Assembly: GCA_036874045.1 (NCBI GenBank)
Contig: CM072335.1
Span: 9,382,001-9,446,000, forward strand
DNA: 64,000 bases
Direction: 5' to 3'
DNA from: Cymodocea nodosa
Taxonomy: Eukaryota; Streptophyta; Magnoliopsida; Alismatales; Cymodoceaceae
Below, piece after piece: positions 24,701 to 36,399 of this stretch. Position 1 is the first letter of the stretch; every line of letters begins with the position of its first letter. Both the position numbers and the translations under genes were made by a program. A model generated the notes under the pieces. That model was not told the origin of the DNA. It saw only the letters and a program-made list of their open reading frames with translations, and made no database searches.

Positions 24701-26350
24701 CCATACCAACACAAAAGCATTGGATCTTATCAGAACTCCAAAGTTTAATGTGTTTGGGCGAGAGCAGTACTAAGATGGGTCACCTCTTGGGAATTCCTTG
24801 TCTTGCACAACTTTTTGCATCATGGTAGGATGGTCTTTTTGTAAATCAAACACACACTAAGAGACGACCCTATTATTGATAATGGTTTCCAAAATTAATG
24901 TCATATATTGAATGACATGATGATCAAAATGTTCCATTATAACGGTGGTTGATATCGAAAAGTTTGTATTCTATTACTAAAATTTTGTAACATCTTAACT
25001 TACAACAATTAGAGTACGAGGAAATGAGAAACGTTTAATATCTGTTGTGTCGTGATGTTATTTTAAGAGAGTTGTAATCATTGCAAATGAGTTGAAATAA
25101 TTGGATCTTCATTTACAAACTTTAAATAATCTAATTCAACAACTTTCTAGTGTGAATAATCAATGTTTTCGATCTTTCTGTAATGATAAATTTCAAAATG
25201 TGTGTGCGACCATACCAGCACAAAAGCACTGGATCTCATCAGAACTCCAAAGTTAAATGTGTTTGGGCGAGAGTTGTACTAAGGTGGGTGACCTTTTGGG
25301 AAGTCCTTGTGTTGCACTCCTTTTTGCATCATGATAGGATGATATTTTTGTAAATCAAACACACACTTAAAGACGACCCTATTATTGATAATGGTTTCCA
25401 AAATTAATGTCAAATATTGAATGACATCATGATCAAAATGTGCCATTATAACGTTGGTTGATACCGAAAGGGTCGTATTCTCTTACTAAAATTTTGTAAC
25501 TTCTTAACTTCCAACAATTAGGGTACCATCAAATGCGAAACGTTTAATATCCGTTGTGTCGTGATGTTTTTTGAAAAGATTTGTAATCTTTGAAAATGAG
25601 TTGAAATAATTGGATCTTCATTGACAAACCTTAAATAATCTAATTCAACAAGTTTCTAGTGTCAATTATCATAGTTTTCGATCTTTCTATAATGATGAAT
25701 TTCATATCGTGTGTGCGACCATACCAACACAAAAGCACTGGATCTCATCAGAACTCCAAAGTAAAATGTGTTCGGGCGAGAGTAGTACTAAGATGGGTGA
25801 CCTCTTTGGAAGTTCTTGTGTTGCACTCCTTTTCGCATCATGGTAGGATGGTGTTTTTGTAAATCAAACACACACTAAGAGACGACCCTATTATTGATAA
25901 TGGTTTCCAAAATTAATATCAAATATTGAAAGACATCATGATCAAAATGTGCCATTATAACGTTGGTTGATATCGAAATAGTCGTATTCTCTTACTAAAA
26001 TTTTGTAACTTCTTAACTTCCAACAATTAGGGTACTAGGAAATGAGAAACGTTTAACATCTGTTGTGTCGTGATGTTTTTTTAAAAGGGTTGTATTCTTT
26101 GAAAATGAGTTGAAATAATTGAATCTTAATTGACAAACCTTAAATAATCCAATTGAACAAGTTTCTAGCGTCAATTATCATAGTTTTCGATCTTTCTGTA
26201 ATGATGAATAAAATATTGTTTGTGCGACCATACCAACACAAAAGCACTAGATCTTATCAGAACTCCAAAGTTAAATGTGTTAGGGCGAGAGTAGTACTAA
26301 GATGGGTGATCTCTTAGGAAGCCCTTGTGTTGCACAACTTTTTGCATCAT
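24701..26350 (+). repeat. Satellite block
   Basis: 5S-like starts: 24693, 25202, 25711, 26220, evenly 509 bp apart. The copies at 24693 and 26220 are preceded by a GATGAATAAAATATTG variant, also seen at 34579, 38048 and 39991, which marks another monomer sublineage. Confidence 0.8.
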
Positions 26351-26728
26351 GGTTGGATGGTCTTTTTGTAAATCAAACACACACTAAGAGACGACCCTAT
26401 TATTGATAATGGTTTCCAAAATTAATGTCAAATATTGAATGACATAATGATCAAAATGTTCCATTATAACGGTTGTTGATATCGAAAAGTTTGTATTCTA
26501 TTACTAAAATTTTGTGACATCTTAACTTACAACAATTAGAGTACCAGGAAAAGAGAAACGTTTAATATCCGTTTTGTCGTGATGTTATTTTAAGAGAGTT
26601 GTAATCATTGCAAATGAGTTGAAATAATTGAATCTTCATTAACAAACTTTAAATTATCTAATTCAACAACTTTCTAGTGTGAATTATCAATGTTTTCGAT
26701 CTTTCTGTAATGATAAATTTAGAAATGT

Positions 26729-26848
26729 GTGTGGGACCATACCAACACAAAAGCATTAGATCTCACCAGAACTCCGAAGTTAAAAGTGTTTGGGCGAGAG
26801 TAGTACTTAGATGGGTAACCTCTTGGAAAGTCCTTGTGTTGCACTCCT
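26729..26848 (+). pseudogene. 5S rRNA pseudogene retaining ancestral CCGAAG
   Basis: Reads CACCAGAACTCCGAAGTTAA, keeping the G at 5S position 48 that other copies have changed to A. Its C-box has changed instead (TTAGATGGGTAACCTC). Confidence 0.8.
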
Positions 26849-27236
26849 TTTTGCATCATGTTAGGATGGCCTTTTTGTAAATCAAACACACATTAAGAGA
26901 CGACCCTATTATTGATAATGGTTTCCGAAATTAATGTCAAATATTGAATGACATGTTGATCAAAATGTGCCATTATAACGTTGGTAGATATCGAAAGAGT
27001 CGTATTCTCTTACTAAAATTTTGTAACTTCTTAACTTCCAACAATTAGGGTACCATGAAATGCGAAACGTTTAATATCCGTTGTGTCGTGATGTTTTCTT
27101 AAAAAGTTGTAATCTTTGAAAATGAGTTGAAATAATTGGATCATCATTGACAAACCTTAAATAATCTAATTCAACAAGTTTCTAGTGTCAATTATCATAG
27201 TTTTCGATCTTTCTGTAATGATGAGTTTCATATTGT

Positions 27237-27346
27237 GTGTGCGACCATAACAACACAAAAGTATTGGATCTCATTAGAACTCTAATGTTAAATGTGTTTA
27301 GGCGAGAGTAGTACTTAGATGGGTGACCTCTTGGGAAGTCCTTGTG
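27237..27346 (+). pseudogene. 3' truncated 5S-like copy
   Basis: The copy runs normally to GAAGTCCTTGTG and is then joined to spacer sequence ACGTGATG, losing its last bases, the T-run and about 240 bp of spacer. The duplicate at 31773 has the same join (CTTGTGTCGTGATG), so the deletion predates the duplication. The two partners share TGTG at the junction. Confidence 0.8.
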
Positions 27347-28516
27347 ACGTGATGTTTTTTTAAAAGGGTTGTATTCTTTGAAAATGAGTTGAAATAATTG
27401 GATCTTCATTCACAAACCTTAAATAATCTAATTCAACAAGTTTCTAGTGTCAATTATCATAGTTTTCGATCTTTCTATAATGATGAATTTAATATTGTGT
27501 GTGCGACCATACCAACACAAAAGCATTGGATCTCATCAGAACTTCAATGTTAAATGTGTTTGGGCGAGAGTAGTACTAAGATGGGTGACCTTTTGGGAAG
27601 TCCTTGTGTTGCATTTCTTTTTGCATCATGGTAGGATGGTCTTTTTGTAAATCAAACACACACTAAGAGACAACCCTATTATTGATAATGGTTTCAAACA
27701 TTAATGTCAAATATTGAATGACATCATGATCAAAATGTGCCATTATAACGTTGGTTGATATCGAAAGGTTCGTATTCTCTTACTAAAATTTTGTAACTTC
27801 TTAACTTCCATCAATTAGGGTACCAGGAAATGAGAAATGTTTAATATCCGTTGTGCCGTGATGTTTTTTTAAAAGAGTTGTATTCTTTGAAAATGAGTTG
27901 AAATAATTGGATCTTCAATGACAAACCATAAATACTCTAATTCAACATGTTTCTAGTGTCAATTATCATAGTTTTCGTTCTTTCTGTAATGATGAATTTA
28001 ATATTGAGTGTGGGACCATACCAACACAAAAGCACTAGATCTCATCTGAACTCCAAAGTTAAATGTGTTAGGGGGAGAGTAGTATTAAGATGGGTGACCT
28101 CTTGGGAAGTCCTTGTGTTGCATTTCTTTTTGCATCATGGTAGGATGGTCTTTTTGTAAATCAAACACACACTAAGAGACGACCCTATTATTGATAATGG
28201 TTTCCAAAATTAATGTCAAATATTGAATGACATCATGATCAAAATGTGCCATTATAACGTTGGTTGATATCGAAAGGGTCGTATTCTCTTAATAAAATTT
28301 TGTAACTTCTTAACTTCCATCAATTAGGGTAGCAGGAAATGAGAAACGTTTAATATCTGTTGTGTCGTGATGTTTTTTTAAAAGAGTTGTAATCTTTGAA
28401 AATGAGTTGAAATAATTGGATCTTCAATGACAAACCTTAAATAATCTAATTTAACATGTTTCTTGTGTCAATTATCATAGTTTTCGATCTTTCTGTAATG
28501 ATAAATTTAATATCGA

Positions 28517-28635
28517 GTGTGGGACCATCCAACACAAAAGCACTAGATCTCATCTGAACTCCAAAGTTAAATGTGTTTGGGAGAGAGTAGTACTAAGATG
28601 GGTGACCTCTTGGGAAGTCCTTGTGTTGCACTCAT
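28517..28635 (+). pseudogene. 5S rRNA pseudogene with a 1-nt deletion
   Basis: GGGACCATCCAACAC lacks one base compared with the array-typical GACCATACCAACAC. The change is shared with 33053 and 36522, tying these three copies to one ancestor. Confidence 0.8.
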
Positions 28636-28955
28636 TTTTGCATCATGGTAGGGTGGCCTTTTTGTAAATCAAACGCTCACTAAGAGACGATTCTATTATT
28701 GATAATGGTTTCCAAAATTAATGTCAAATATTGAATGACATCATGATCAAAATGTTCCATTATAATGGTGGTTGATATCGAAATGGTTGTATTCTATTAC
28801 TACAATTTTGTAACAACTTAACTTACAACAATTAGAGTACTAGGAAATGAGAAACGTTTAATATCCGTTGTGTCGTGATGTTATTTTAAGAGAGTTGTAA
28901 TCGTTGCAAATGAGTTGAAATAATTGTATCTTCATTGACAAACCTTAAATAATCT

Positions 28956-30886
28956 AATTCAACAAGTTTCTAGTGTCAATTATCATAGTTTTCGATCTTT
29001 CTGTAATGATGAATTTAATATTGTGAGTGCGACCATACCAACACAAAAGCATTGGATCTCATTAGAACTCCAAAGCTAAATGTGTTTGGGCGAGAGTAGT
29101 ACAAAGATGGGTGACCTCTTGGGAAGTCATTGTGTTGCACTTGTTTTTGCATCATGGTAGGATGGTCTTTTTGTAAATCAAACACACACTAATAGACAAC
29201 CCTATTATTGATAATGGTTTCCAAAATTAATGTCAAATATTGAATGACATCATGATCAAAATGAGCCATTATAACGTTGGTTGATATCGAAAGGGTCTTA
29301 TTCTCTTACTAAAATTTTGTAAATTCTTAACTTCCAACAATTAAGGTACCATGAAATGCGAAACGTTTAATATCCGTTGTGTCGTGATGTTTTTATAAAA
29401 GAGTTGTAATCTTTGAAAATGAGTTGAAACAATGGGATCTTCATTGACATACCTTAAATAATCTAATTCAACAAGTTTCTAGTGTCAATTCTCATAGTTT
29501 TCAATCTTTCTGTAATGATGAATTTAATATTATGTTTGCGACCATACCAACACAAAAACACTAGATCTCATTAGAACTCCAAAGTTAAATGTGTTTGGTC
29601 GAGAGTAGTATTAAGATGGGTGACCTCTTGGGAAGTCTTTGGTTGATGTCGAAAGGGTTGTATTCTATTACTAAAATGTTGTAACAACTTAACCTACAAC
29701 AATTAGAGTACCAGGAAATGAGAAACGTTTAATATCCATTGTGTCGTGCTGTTATTTTCAGAGTGTTGTAATTGTTGCAAATGAGTTGAAATAATTGGAT
29801 CTTCATTTACAAACTTTAAATAATCTAATTCAACAACTTTCTAGTGTGAATTATCAATGTTTTTGATCTTTCTGTAATGATAAATTTAAAAATGTTTTTG
29901 CGACCATACCAACACAAAAGCATTGGATCTCATCAGAACTCCAAAGTTAAATGTGCTTGACCGAGAGTAGTACTAAGATGGGTGACCTCTTGGGAAGTCC
30001 TTGTGTTGCACTCTTTTTTGCATCATGGTAGGATGTTCTTTTTGTAAATCAAGCACACACTAAGAGACGACCCTATTATTGATAATGGTTTCCAAAATTA
30101 ATGTCATATATTGAATGACACAATGATCAAAATGTTCCATTATAAAGGTGGTTGATATCGAAAGGGTTGTATTCTATTACTAAAATTTTGTAACATCTTA
30201 ACTTACAACAATTAGAGTACTAGGAAATGAGAAACGTTTGATATCCGTTGCGTCGTGATGTTATTTTAACAGAGTTGTAATCATTGCAAATGAGTTGAAA
30301 TAATTGGATCTTCATTTACAAACTTTAAATAATCTAATTCAACAACTTTCTAGTGTGAATAATCAATGTTTTCGATCTTTCTATATTGATAAATTTCAAA
30401 ATGTGTGTGCGACCATACCAACACAAAAGCACTGAATCTCATTAAAACTTCAAAGTTAAAGGTGTTCGGGTGAGAGTAGCACTAAGATGGGTGACCTCTT
30501 GGGAAGTCCTTGTGTTGCACTCTTTTTTGCATCATGGTAGGATGGTCTTTTTGTAAATGAGATACGTTTAATAGGAAATGAGATACGTTTAATATCTGTT
30601 GCGTCGTGATGTTATTTTAAGAGAGTTGTAATCATTGCAAATGAGTTGAAATAATTGGATCTTCATTTACAAACTTTAAATAATCAAATTCAACAACTTT
30701 CTAGTGTGAATAATCAATGTTTTCGATCTTTCTGTTATGATAAATTTCGAAATGTGTGTGGGACCATACCAACACAAAAGCACTGGATCTCGTCAGAACT
30801 CCAAAGTTAAAGGTGTTTGGGCGAGAGTAGTACTAAGATGGGTCACCTCTTGGGAAGTCCTTGTGTTGCACTCTTTTTTGCATCAT
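28956..30886 (+). repeat. Satellite block with several internal deletions
   Basis: 5S-like starts: 29025, 29534, 29896, 30405, 30756. Steps of 362 bp (29534 to 29896) and 351 bp (30405 to 30756) show two spacer deletions. A 21-bp tandem duplication (AAATGAGATACGTTTAAT at 30555 and 30576) lies at the second deletion. Confidence 0.8.
29534..29638 (+). pseudogene. 3' truncated 5S-like copy
   Basis: The copy ends at GGGAAGTC and joins directly to the spacer motif TTGGTTGATGTCG, losing the 3' end, the T-run and part of the spacer. Confidence 0.78.
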
Positions 30887-33491
30887 GGTAGGATGATCTT
30901 TTTGTAAATCAAACACACACTAAGAGACGACCCTATTATTGATAATGGTTTCCAAAATTAATGTCATATATTGAATGACATAATGATCAAAATGTTCCAT
31001 TATAACGGTGGTTGATATCGAAAAGTTTGTATTCTATTACTAAAATTTTGTAACATCTTAACTTACAAAAATTAGAGTACCAGGAAAAGAGAAACGTTTA
31101 ATATCCGTTGTGTCGTGATGTTATTTTAAGAGAGTTGTAATCATTGCCAATGAGTTGAAATAATTGAATCTTCATTTACAAACATTAAATAATCTAATTC
31201 AACAACTTTCTAGTGTGAATTATCAATGTTTTTGGTCTTTATGTAATGATAAATTTAGAAATGTGTGTGGGACCATACCAACACAAAAGCATTGGATCTC
31301 ACCAGAACTCCAAAGTTAAATCTGTTTGGGCGAGAGTAGTACTAAGATGGGTGACCTCTTGGAAAGTCCTTGTGTTGCACTCCATTTTGCATCATGTTAG
31401 GATGGTCTTTTTGTAAATCAAACACACATTAAGAGACGACCCTATTATTGATAATGGTTTCCAAAATTAATGTCAAATATTGAATGACTTGATGATCAAA
31501 ATGTGCCATTATAACGTTGGTAGATATCGAAAGAGTCGTATTCTCTTACTAAAATTTTGTAACTTCTTAACTTCCAACAATTAGGGTACCATGAAATGCG
31601 AAACGTTTAATATCCGTTGTGTCGTGATGTTTTCTTAAAAAGTTGTAATCTTTGAAAATGAGTTGAAATAATTGGATCATCATTGACAAACCTTAAATAA
31701 TCTAATTCAACAAGTTTCTAGTGTCAATTATCATAGTTTTCGATCTTTCTGTAATGATGAGTTTCATATTGTGTGTGCGACCATAACAACACAAAAGTAT
31801 TGGATCTCATTAGAACTCTAACGTTAAATGTGTTTAGGCGAGAGTAGTACTTAGATGGGTGACCTCTTGGGAAGTCCTTGTGTCGTGATGTTTTTTTAAA
31901 AGGGTTGTATTCTTTGAAAATGAGTTGAAATAATTGGATCTTCATTGACAAACCTTAAATAATCTAATTCAACAAGTTTCTAGTGTCAATTATCATAGTT
32001 TTCGATCTTTCTATAATGATGAATTTAATATTGTGTGTGCGACCATACCAACACAAAAGCATTGGATCTCATCAGAACTTCAATGTTAAATGTGTTTGGG
32101 CGAGAGTAGTACTAAGATGGGTGACCTTTTGGGAAGTCCTTGTGTTGCATTTCTTTTTGCATCATGGTAGGATGGTCTTTTTGTAAATCAAACACACACT
32201 AAGAGACGACCCTATTATTGATAATGGTTTCAAAAATTAATGTCAAATATTGAATGACATCATGATCAAAATGTGCCATTATAACGTTGGTTGATATCGA
32301 AAGGTTCGTATTCTCTTACTAAAATTTTGTAACTTCTTAACTTCCATCAATTAGGGTACCAGGAAATGAGAAATGTATAATATCCGTTGTGTCGTGATGT
32401 TTTTTTAAAAGAGTTGTATTCTTTGAAAATGAGTAGAAATAATTGGATCTTCAATGACAAACCATAAATACTCTAATTCAACATGTTTCTAGTGTCAATT
32501 ATCATAGTTTTCGTTCTTTCTGTAATGATGAATTTAATATTGAGTGTGGGACCATACCAACACAAAAGCACTAGATCTCATCTGAACTCCAAAGCTAAAT
32601 GTGTTTGGGGGAGAGTAGTATTAAGATGGGTGACCTCTTGGGAAGTCCTTGTGTTGCATTTCTTTTTGCATCATGGTAGGATGGTCTTTTTGTAAATCAA
32701 ACACACACTAAGAGACGACCCTATTATTGATAATGGTTTCCAAAATTAATGTCAAATATTGAATGACATCATGATCAAAATGTGCCATTATAACGTTGGT
32801 TGATATCGAAAGGGTCGTATTCTCTTAATAAAATTTTGTAACTTCTTAACTTCCATTAATTAGGGTACCAGGAAATGAGAAACGTTTAATATCTGTTGTG
32901 TCGTGATGTTTTTTTAAAAGAGTTGTAATCTTTGAAAATGAGTTGAAATAATTGGATCTTCAATGACAAACCTTAAATAATCTAATTTAACATGTTTCTT
33001 GTGTCAATTATCATAGTTTTCGATTTTTCTGTAATGATGAATTTAATATCGAGTGTGGGACCATCCAACACAAAAGCACTAGATCTCATCTGAACTCCAA
33101 AGTTAAATGTGTATGGGAGAGAGTAGTACTAAGATGGGTGACCTCTTGGGAAGTCCTTGTGTTGCACTCATTTTTGCATCATGGTAGGGTGGCCTTTTTG
33201 TAAATCAAACGCTCACTAAGAGACGACTCTATTATTGATAATGGTTTCCAAAATTAATGTCAAATATTGAATGACATCAGGATCAAAATGTTCCACTATA
33301 ATGGTGGTTGATATCGAAATGGTTGTATTCTATTACTACAATTTTGTAACAACTTAACTTACAACAATTAGAGTACCAGGAAATGAGAAACGTTTAATAT
33401 CCGTTGTGTCGTGATGTTATTTTAAGAGAGTTGTAATCGTTGCAAATGAGTTGAAATAATTGTATCTTCATTGACAAACCTTAAATAATCT
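30887..33491 (+). repeat. Second segmental duplication, right copy (offset 4536)
   Basis: 5S-like starts: 31265, 31773, 32035, 32544, 33053. Counterpart of 26351-28955. Its right end overlaps the start of the 3469-bp tandem duplication at 32931, so that later event reused part of this segment. Confidence 0.83.
31773..31882 (+). pseudogene. 3' truncated 5S-like copy (duplicate of 27237)
   Basis: Same truncation as 27237, with a TCGTGATG join. Small differences from its partner (AACGTTAAATG against AATGTTAAATG) show that the two have diverged since duplication. Confidence 0.78.
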
Positions 33492-34578
33492 AATTCAACA
33501 ACTTTCTAGTGTGAATTATCAATGTTTTCGATCTTTCTGTAATGATAAATTTAGAAATGCGTGTGGGACCATACCAACACAAAGGCATTGGATCTCACCA
33601 GAACTCCAAAATTAAATGTGTTTGGGCGAGAGTAGTACTAAGATGGGTGACCTCTTGGAAAGTCCTTGTGTTGCACTCGTTTTTGCATCATGCTAGGATG
33701 GTCTTTTTGTAAATCAAACACACATTAAGAGACGTCCCTATTATTGATAATGGTTTCCAAAATTAATGTCAAATATTAAATGACATGATGATCAAAATGT
33801 GCCATTATAACGTTGGTTGATATTGAAAGGGTCGTATTGTCTTACTAAAATTTTGTTACTTCTTAACTTCCAACAATTAGGGTACCATGAAATGCGAAAC
33901 ATTTAATATCCGTTGTGTCGTGATGCTTTTTTAAAAGAGTTGTAATCTTTGAAAATGAGTTGAAATAATTGGATCTTCATTGACAAACCTTACATAATCT
34001 AATTCAACAAGTTTCTAGTGTCAATTATCATAGTTTTCGATCTTTCTATAATGATGAATTTCATATTCTGTGTGCGACCATACCAACACAAAAGCATTGG
34101 ATCTCATTAGAACGTCAAAGTTAAATGTGTTTGGGCGAGAGTAGTACTAAGATGGGTGACCTCTTGGGAAGTCCTCGTGTTGCACTCCTTTATGCATCAT
34201 GGTAGGATGGTCTTTTTGTAAATCAAACACACACTAAGAGACGACCCTATTATTGATAATGGTTTCCAAAATTAATGTCAAATATTATATGACATCATGA
34301 TCAAAATGTGCCATTATAACGTTGGTTGATATCGAAAGAGTCGTATTCTCTTACTAAAATTTTGTAACTTCTTAACTTCCAACAATTAGGGTACCAGGAA
34401 ATGAGAAACCTTTAATATCTGTTGTGTCGTGATGTTTTTTTAAAAGGGTTGTATTCTTTGAAAATGAGTTGAAATAATTGGATCTTAAGTGACAAACCTT
34501 AAATAATCTAATTCAACAAGTTTCTAGTGTCAATTATCATAGTTTTCGATCTTTCTGTAGTGATGAATAAAATATTGT

Positions 34579-34698
34579 GTGTGCGACCATACCAACACAA
34601 AAGCACTGGATCTTATCAGAACCCCAAAGTAAAATGTGTTTGGGCGAGAGTAGTACTAGGATGGGTGACATCTTGGAAAGTCCTTGTGTTGCACTCCT
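34579..34698 (+). pseudogene. 5S rRNA pseudogene retaining ancestral TAGGATGGG
   Basis: Reads GTACTAGGATGGGTGAC, keeping the G at 5S position 81 that nearly all other copies have as A. The A-box is changed instead (AAAGTAAAATG). The partner at 38048 shares both states. Confidence 0.8.
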
Positions 34699-35087
34699 TT
34701 TTGCATCATGCTAGGATGGTCTTTTTGTAAATCAAACACACATTAAGAGACGACCCTATTACTGATAATGGTTTCCAAAATTAATGTCAAATATTGAATG
34801 ACATGATGATCAAAATGTGCCATTATAACGTTGGTTGATATCAAAAGGGTCGTATTCTACTACTAAAATTTTGTTACTTCTTAACTTCCAACAATTAGGG
34901 TACCATGAAATGCGAAACGTTTAATATCCGTTGTGTCGTGATGTTTTTTTAAAAGAGTTGTATTCTTTGAAAATGAGTTGAAATAATTGGATCTTCATTG
35001 ACAAACCTTAAATAATCTAATTCAACAAGTTTCTAGTGTCAATTATCATAGTTTTCGATCTTTCTGTAATGATGAATTCAATATTGT

Positions 35088-35125
35088 GTGTGTGACCATA
35101 CCAACACAAAAGCACTGGATCTCAT
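35088..35125 (+). pseudogene. 5S-like remnant, first 38 nt only
   Basis: After GCACTGGATCTCAT the sequence jumps to GATAGGATGGTC, which belongs just downstream of a normal 5S-like 3' end. All internal promoter elements are lost. CAT-GAT is present at both partners, so the deletion may be microhomology-mediated. Confidence 0.82.
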
Positions 35126-36399
35126 GATAGGATGGTCTTTTTGTAAATCAAAAACACTCTAAGAGACGACCCTATTATTGATAATGGTTTCCAAAATTAA
35201 TGCCATATATTGAATGACATAGTGATCAAAATGTTCCATTATAATGGTGGTTAATATCGAAACGGTTGTTATCTATTACTAAAATTTTGTAACGTCTTAA
35301 CTTACAACAATTAGAGTACTAGGAAATGAGAAACGTTTAATATCCGTTGTGTCGTGATGTTATTTTAAGAGAGTTGTAATCATTGCAAATGAGTTGAAAT
35401 AATTGGATCTTCATTTACAAACTTTAAATAATCTAATTCAACAACTTTCTAGTGTGAATAATCAATGTTTTCGATCTTTCTATAATGATAAATTTCAAAA
35501 TGTGTGTGCGACCATACCAACACAAAAGCACTGGATCTCATCAGAACTCCAAAGTTAAATGTGTTTGGGCGAGAGTTGTACTAAGGTGGGTGACCTTTTG
35601 GGAAGTCCTTGTGTTGCACTCCTTTTTGCATCATGATAGGATGGTATTTTTGTAAATCAAACACACACTTAGAGACAACCCTATTATTGATAGTGGTTTC
35701 CAAAATTAATGTCAAATATTGAATGACATCATGATCAAAATGTGCCATTATAACGTTGGTTGATATCGAAATGGTCGTATTCTCTTACTAAAATTTTGTA
35801 ACTTCTTAACTTCCAACAATTAGGGTACCATCAAATGCGAAACGTTTAATATCCGTCGTGTCGTGATGTTTTTTTAAAAGAGTTGTAATCTTTGAAAATG
35901 AGTTGAAATAATTGGATCTTCATTGAAAAACCTTAAATAATCTAATTCAACAAGTTTCTAGTGTCAATTATCATAGTTTTCGATCTTTCAATAATGATGA
36001 ATTTCATATTGTGTGTGCGACCATACCAACACAAAAGCACTGGATCTCATCAGAACTCCAAAGTAAAATGTGTTTGGGCAAGAGTAGTACTAAGATGGGT
36101 GACCTCTTCGGAAGTTCTTGTGTCGCACTCCTTTTTGCATCATGGTAGGATGGTGTTTTTGTAAATCAAGCACACACTAAGAGACGACCCTATTATTGAT
36201 AATGGTTTCCAAAATTAATGTCAAATATTGAATGACATCATGATCAAAATGTGCCATTCTAACGTTGGTTGATTTCGAAAGAGTCGTATTCTCTTACTAA
36301 AATTTTGTAGCTTCTTAACTTCCAACAATTAGGGTACCAGGAAATGAGAAACGTTTAATATCTGTTGTGTCGTGATGTTTTTTTAAAAGGGTTGTATTC

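Larger units (their letters stand above)
26351..28955 (+). repeat. Second segmental duplication, left copy (offset 4536)
   Basis: 5S-like starts: 26729, 27237, 27499, 28008, 28517. The same series recurs exactly 4536 bp downstream (31265, 31773, 32035, 32544, 33053). Shared peculiarities include the 262-bp step after 27237, CATAACAACAC in 27237, GTGTGGGACC 5' ends, and a one-base deletion (CCATCCAACAC) in 28517. Confidence 0.85.
32931..36399 (+). repeat. 3469-bp tandem duplication, copy 1
   Basis: 5S-like starts: 33053, 33561, 34070, 34579, 35088 (truncated), 35504, 36013. The segment is followed directly by a second copy. The crossover lies within a shared 30-bp stretch at 32931-32960, 36400-36429 and 39869-39898 that begins TTTGAAAATGAG and ends TTGGATCTT. 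The unit is 6.8 monomers, not a whole number, because of an internal 93-bp loss in the step 35088 to 35504. Confidence 0.9.
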
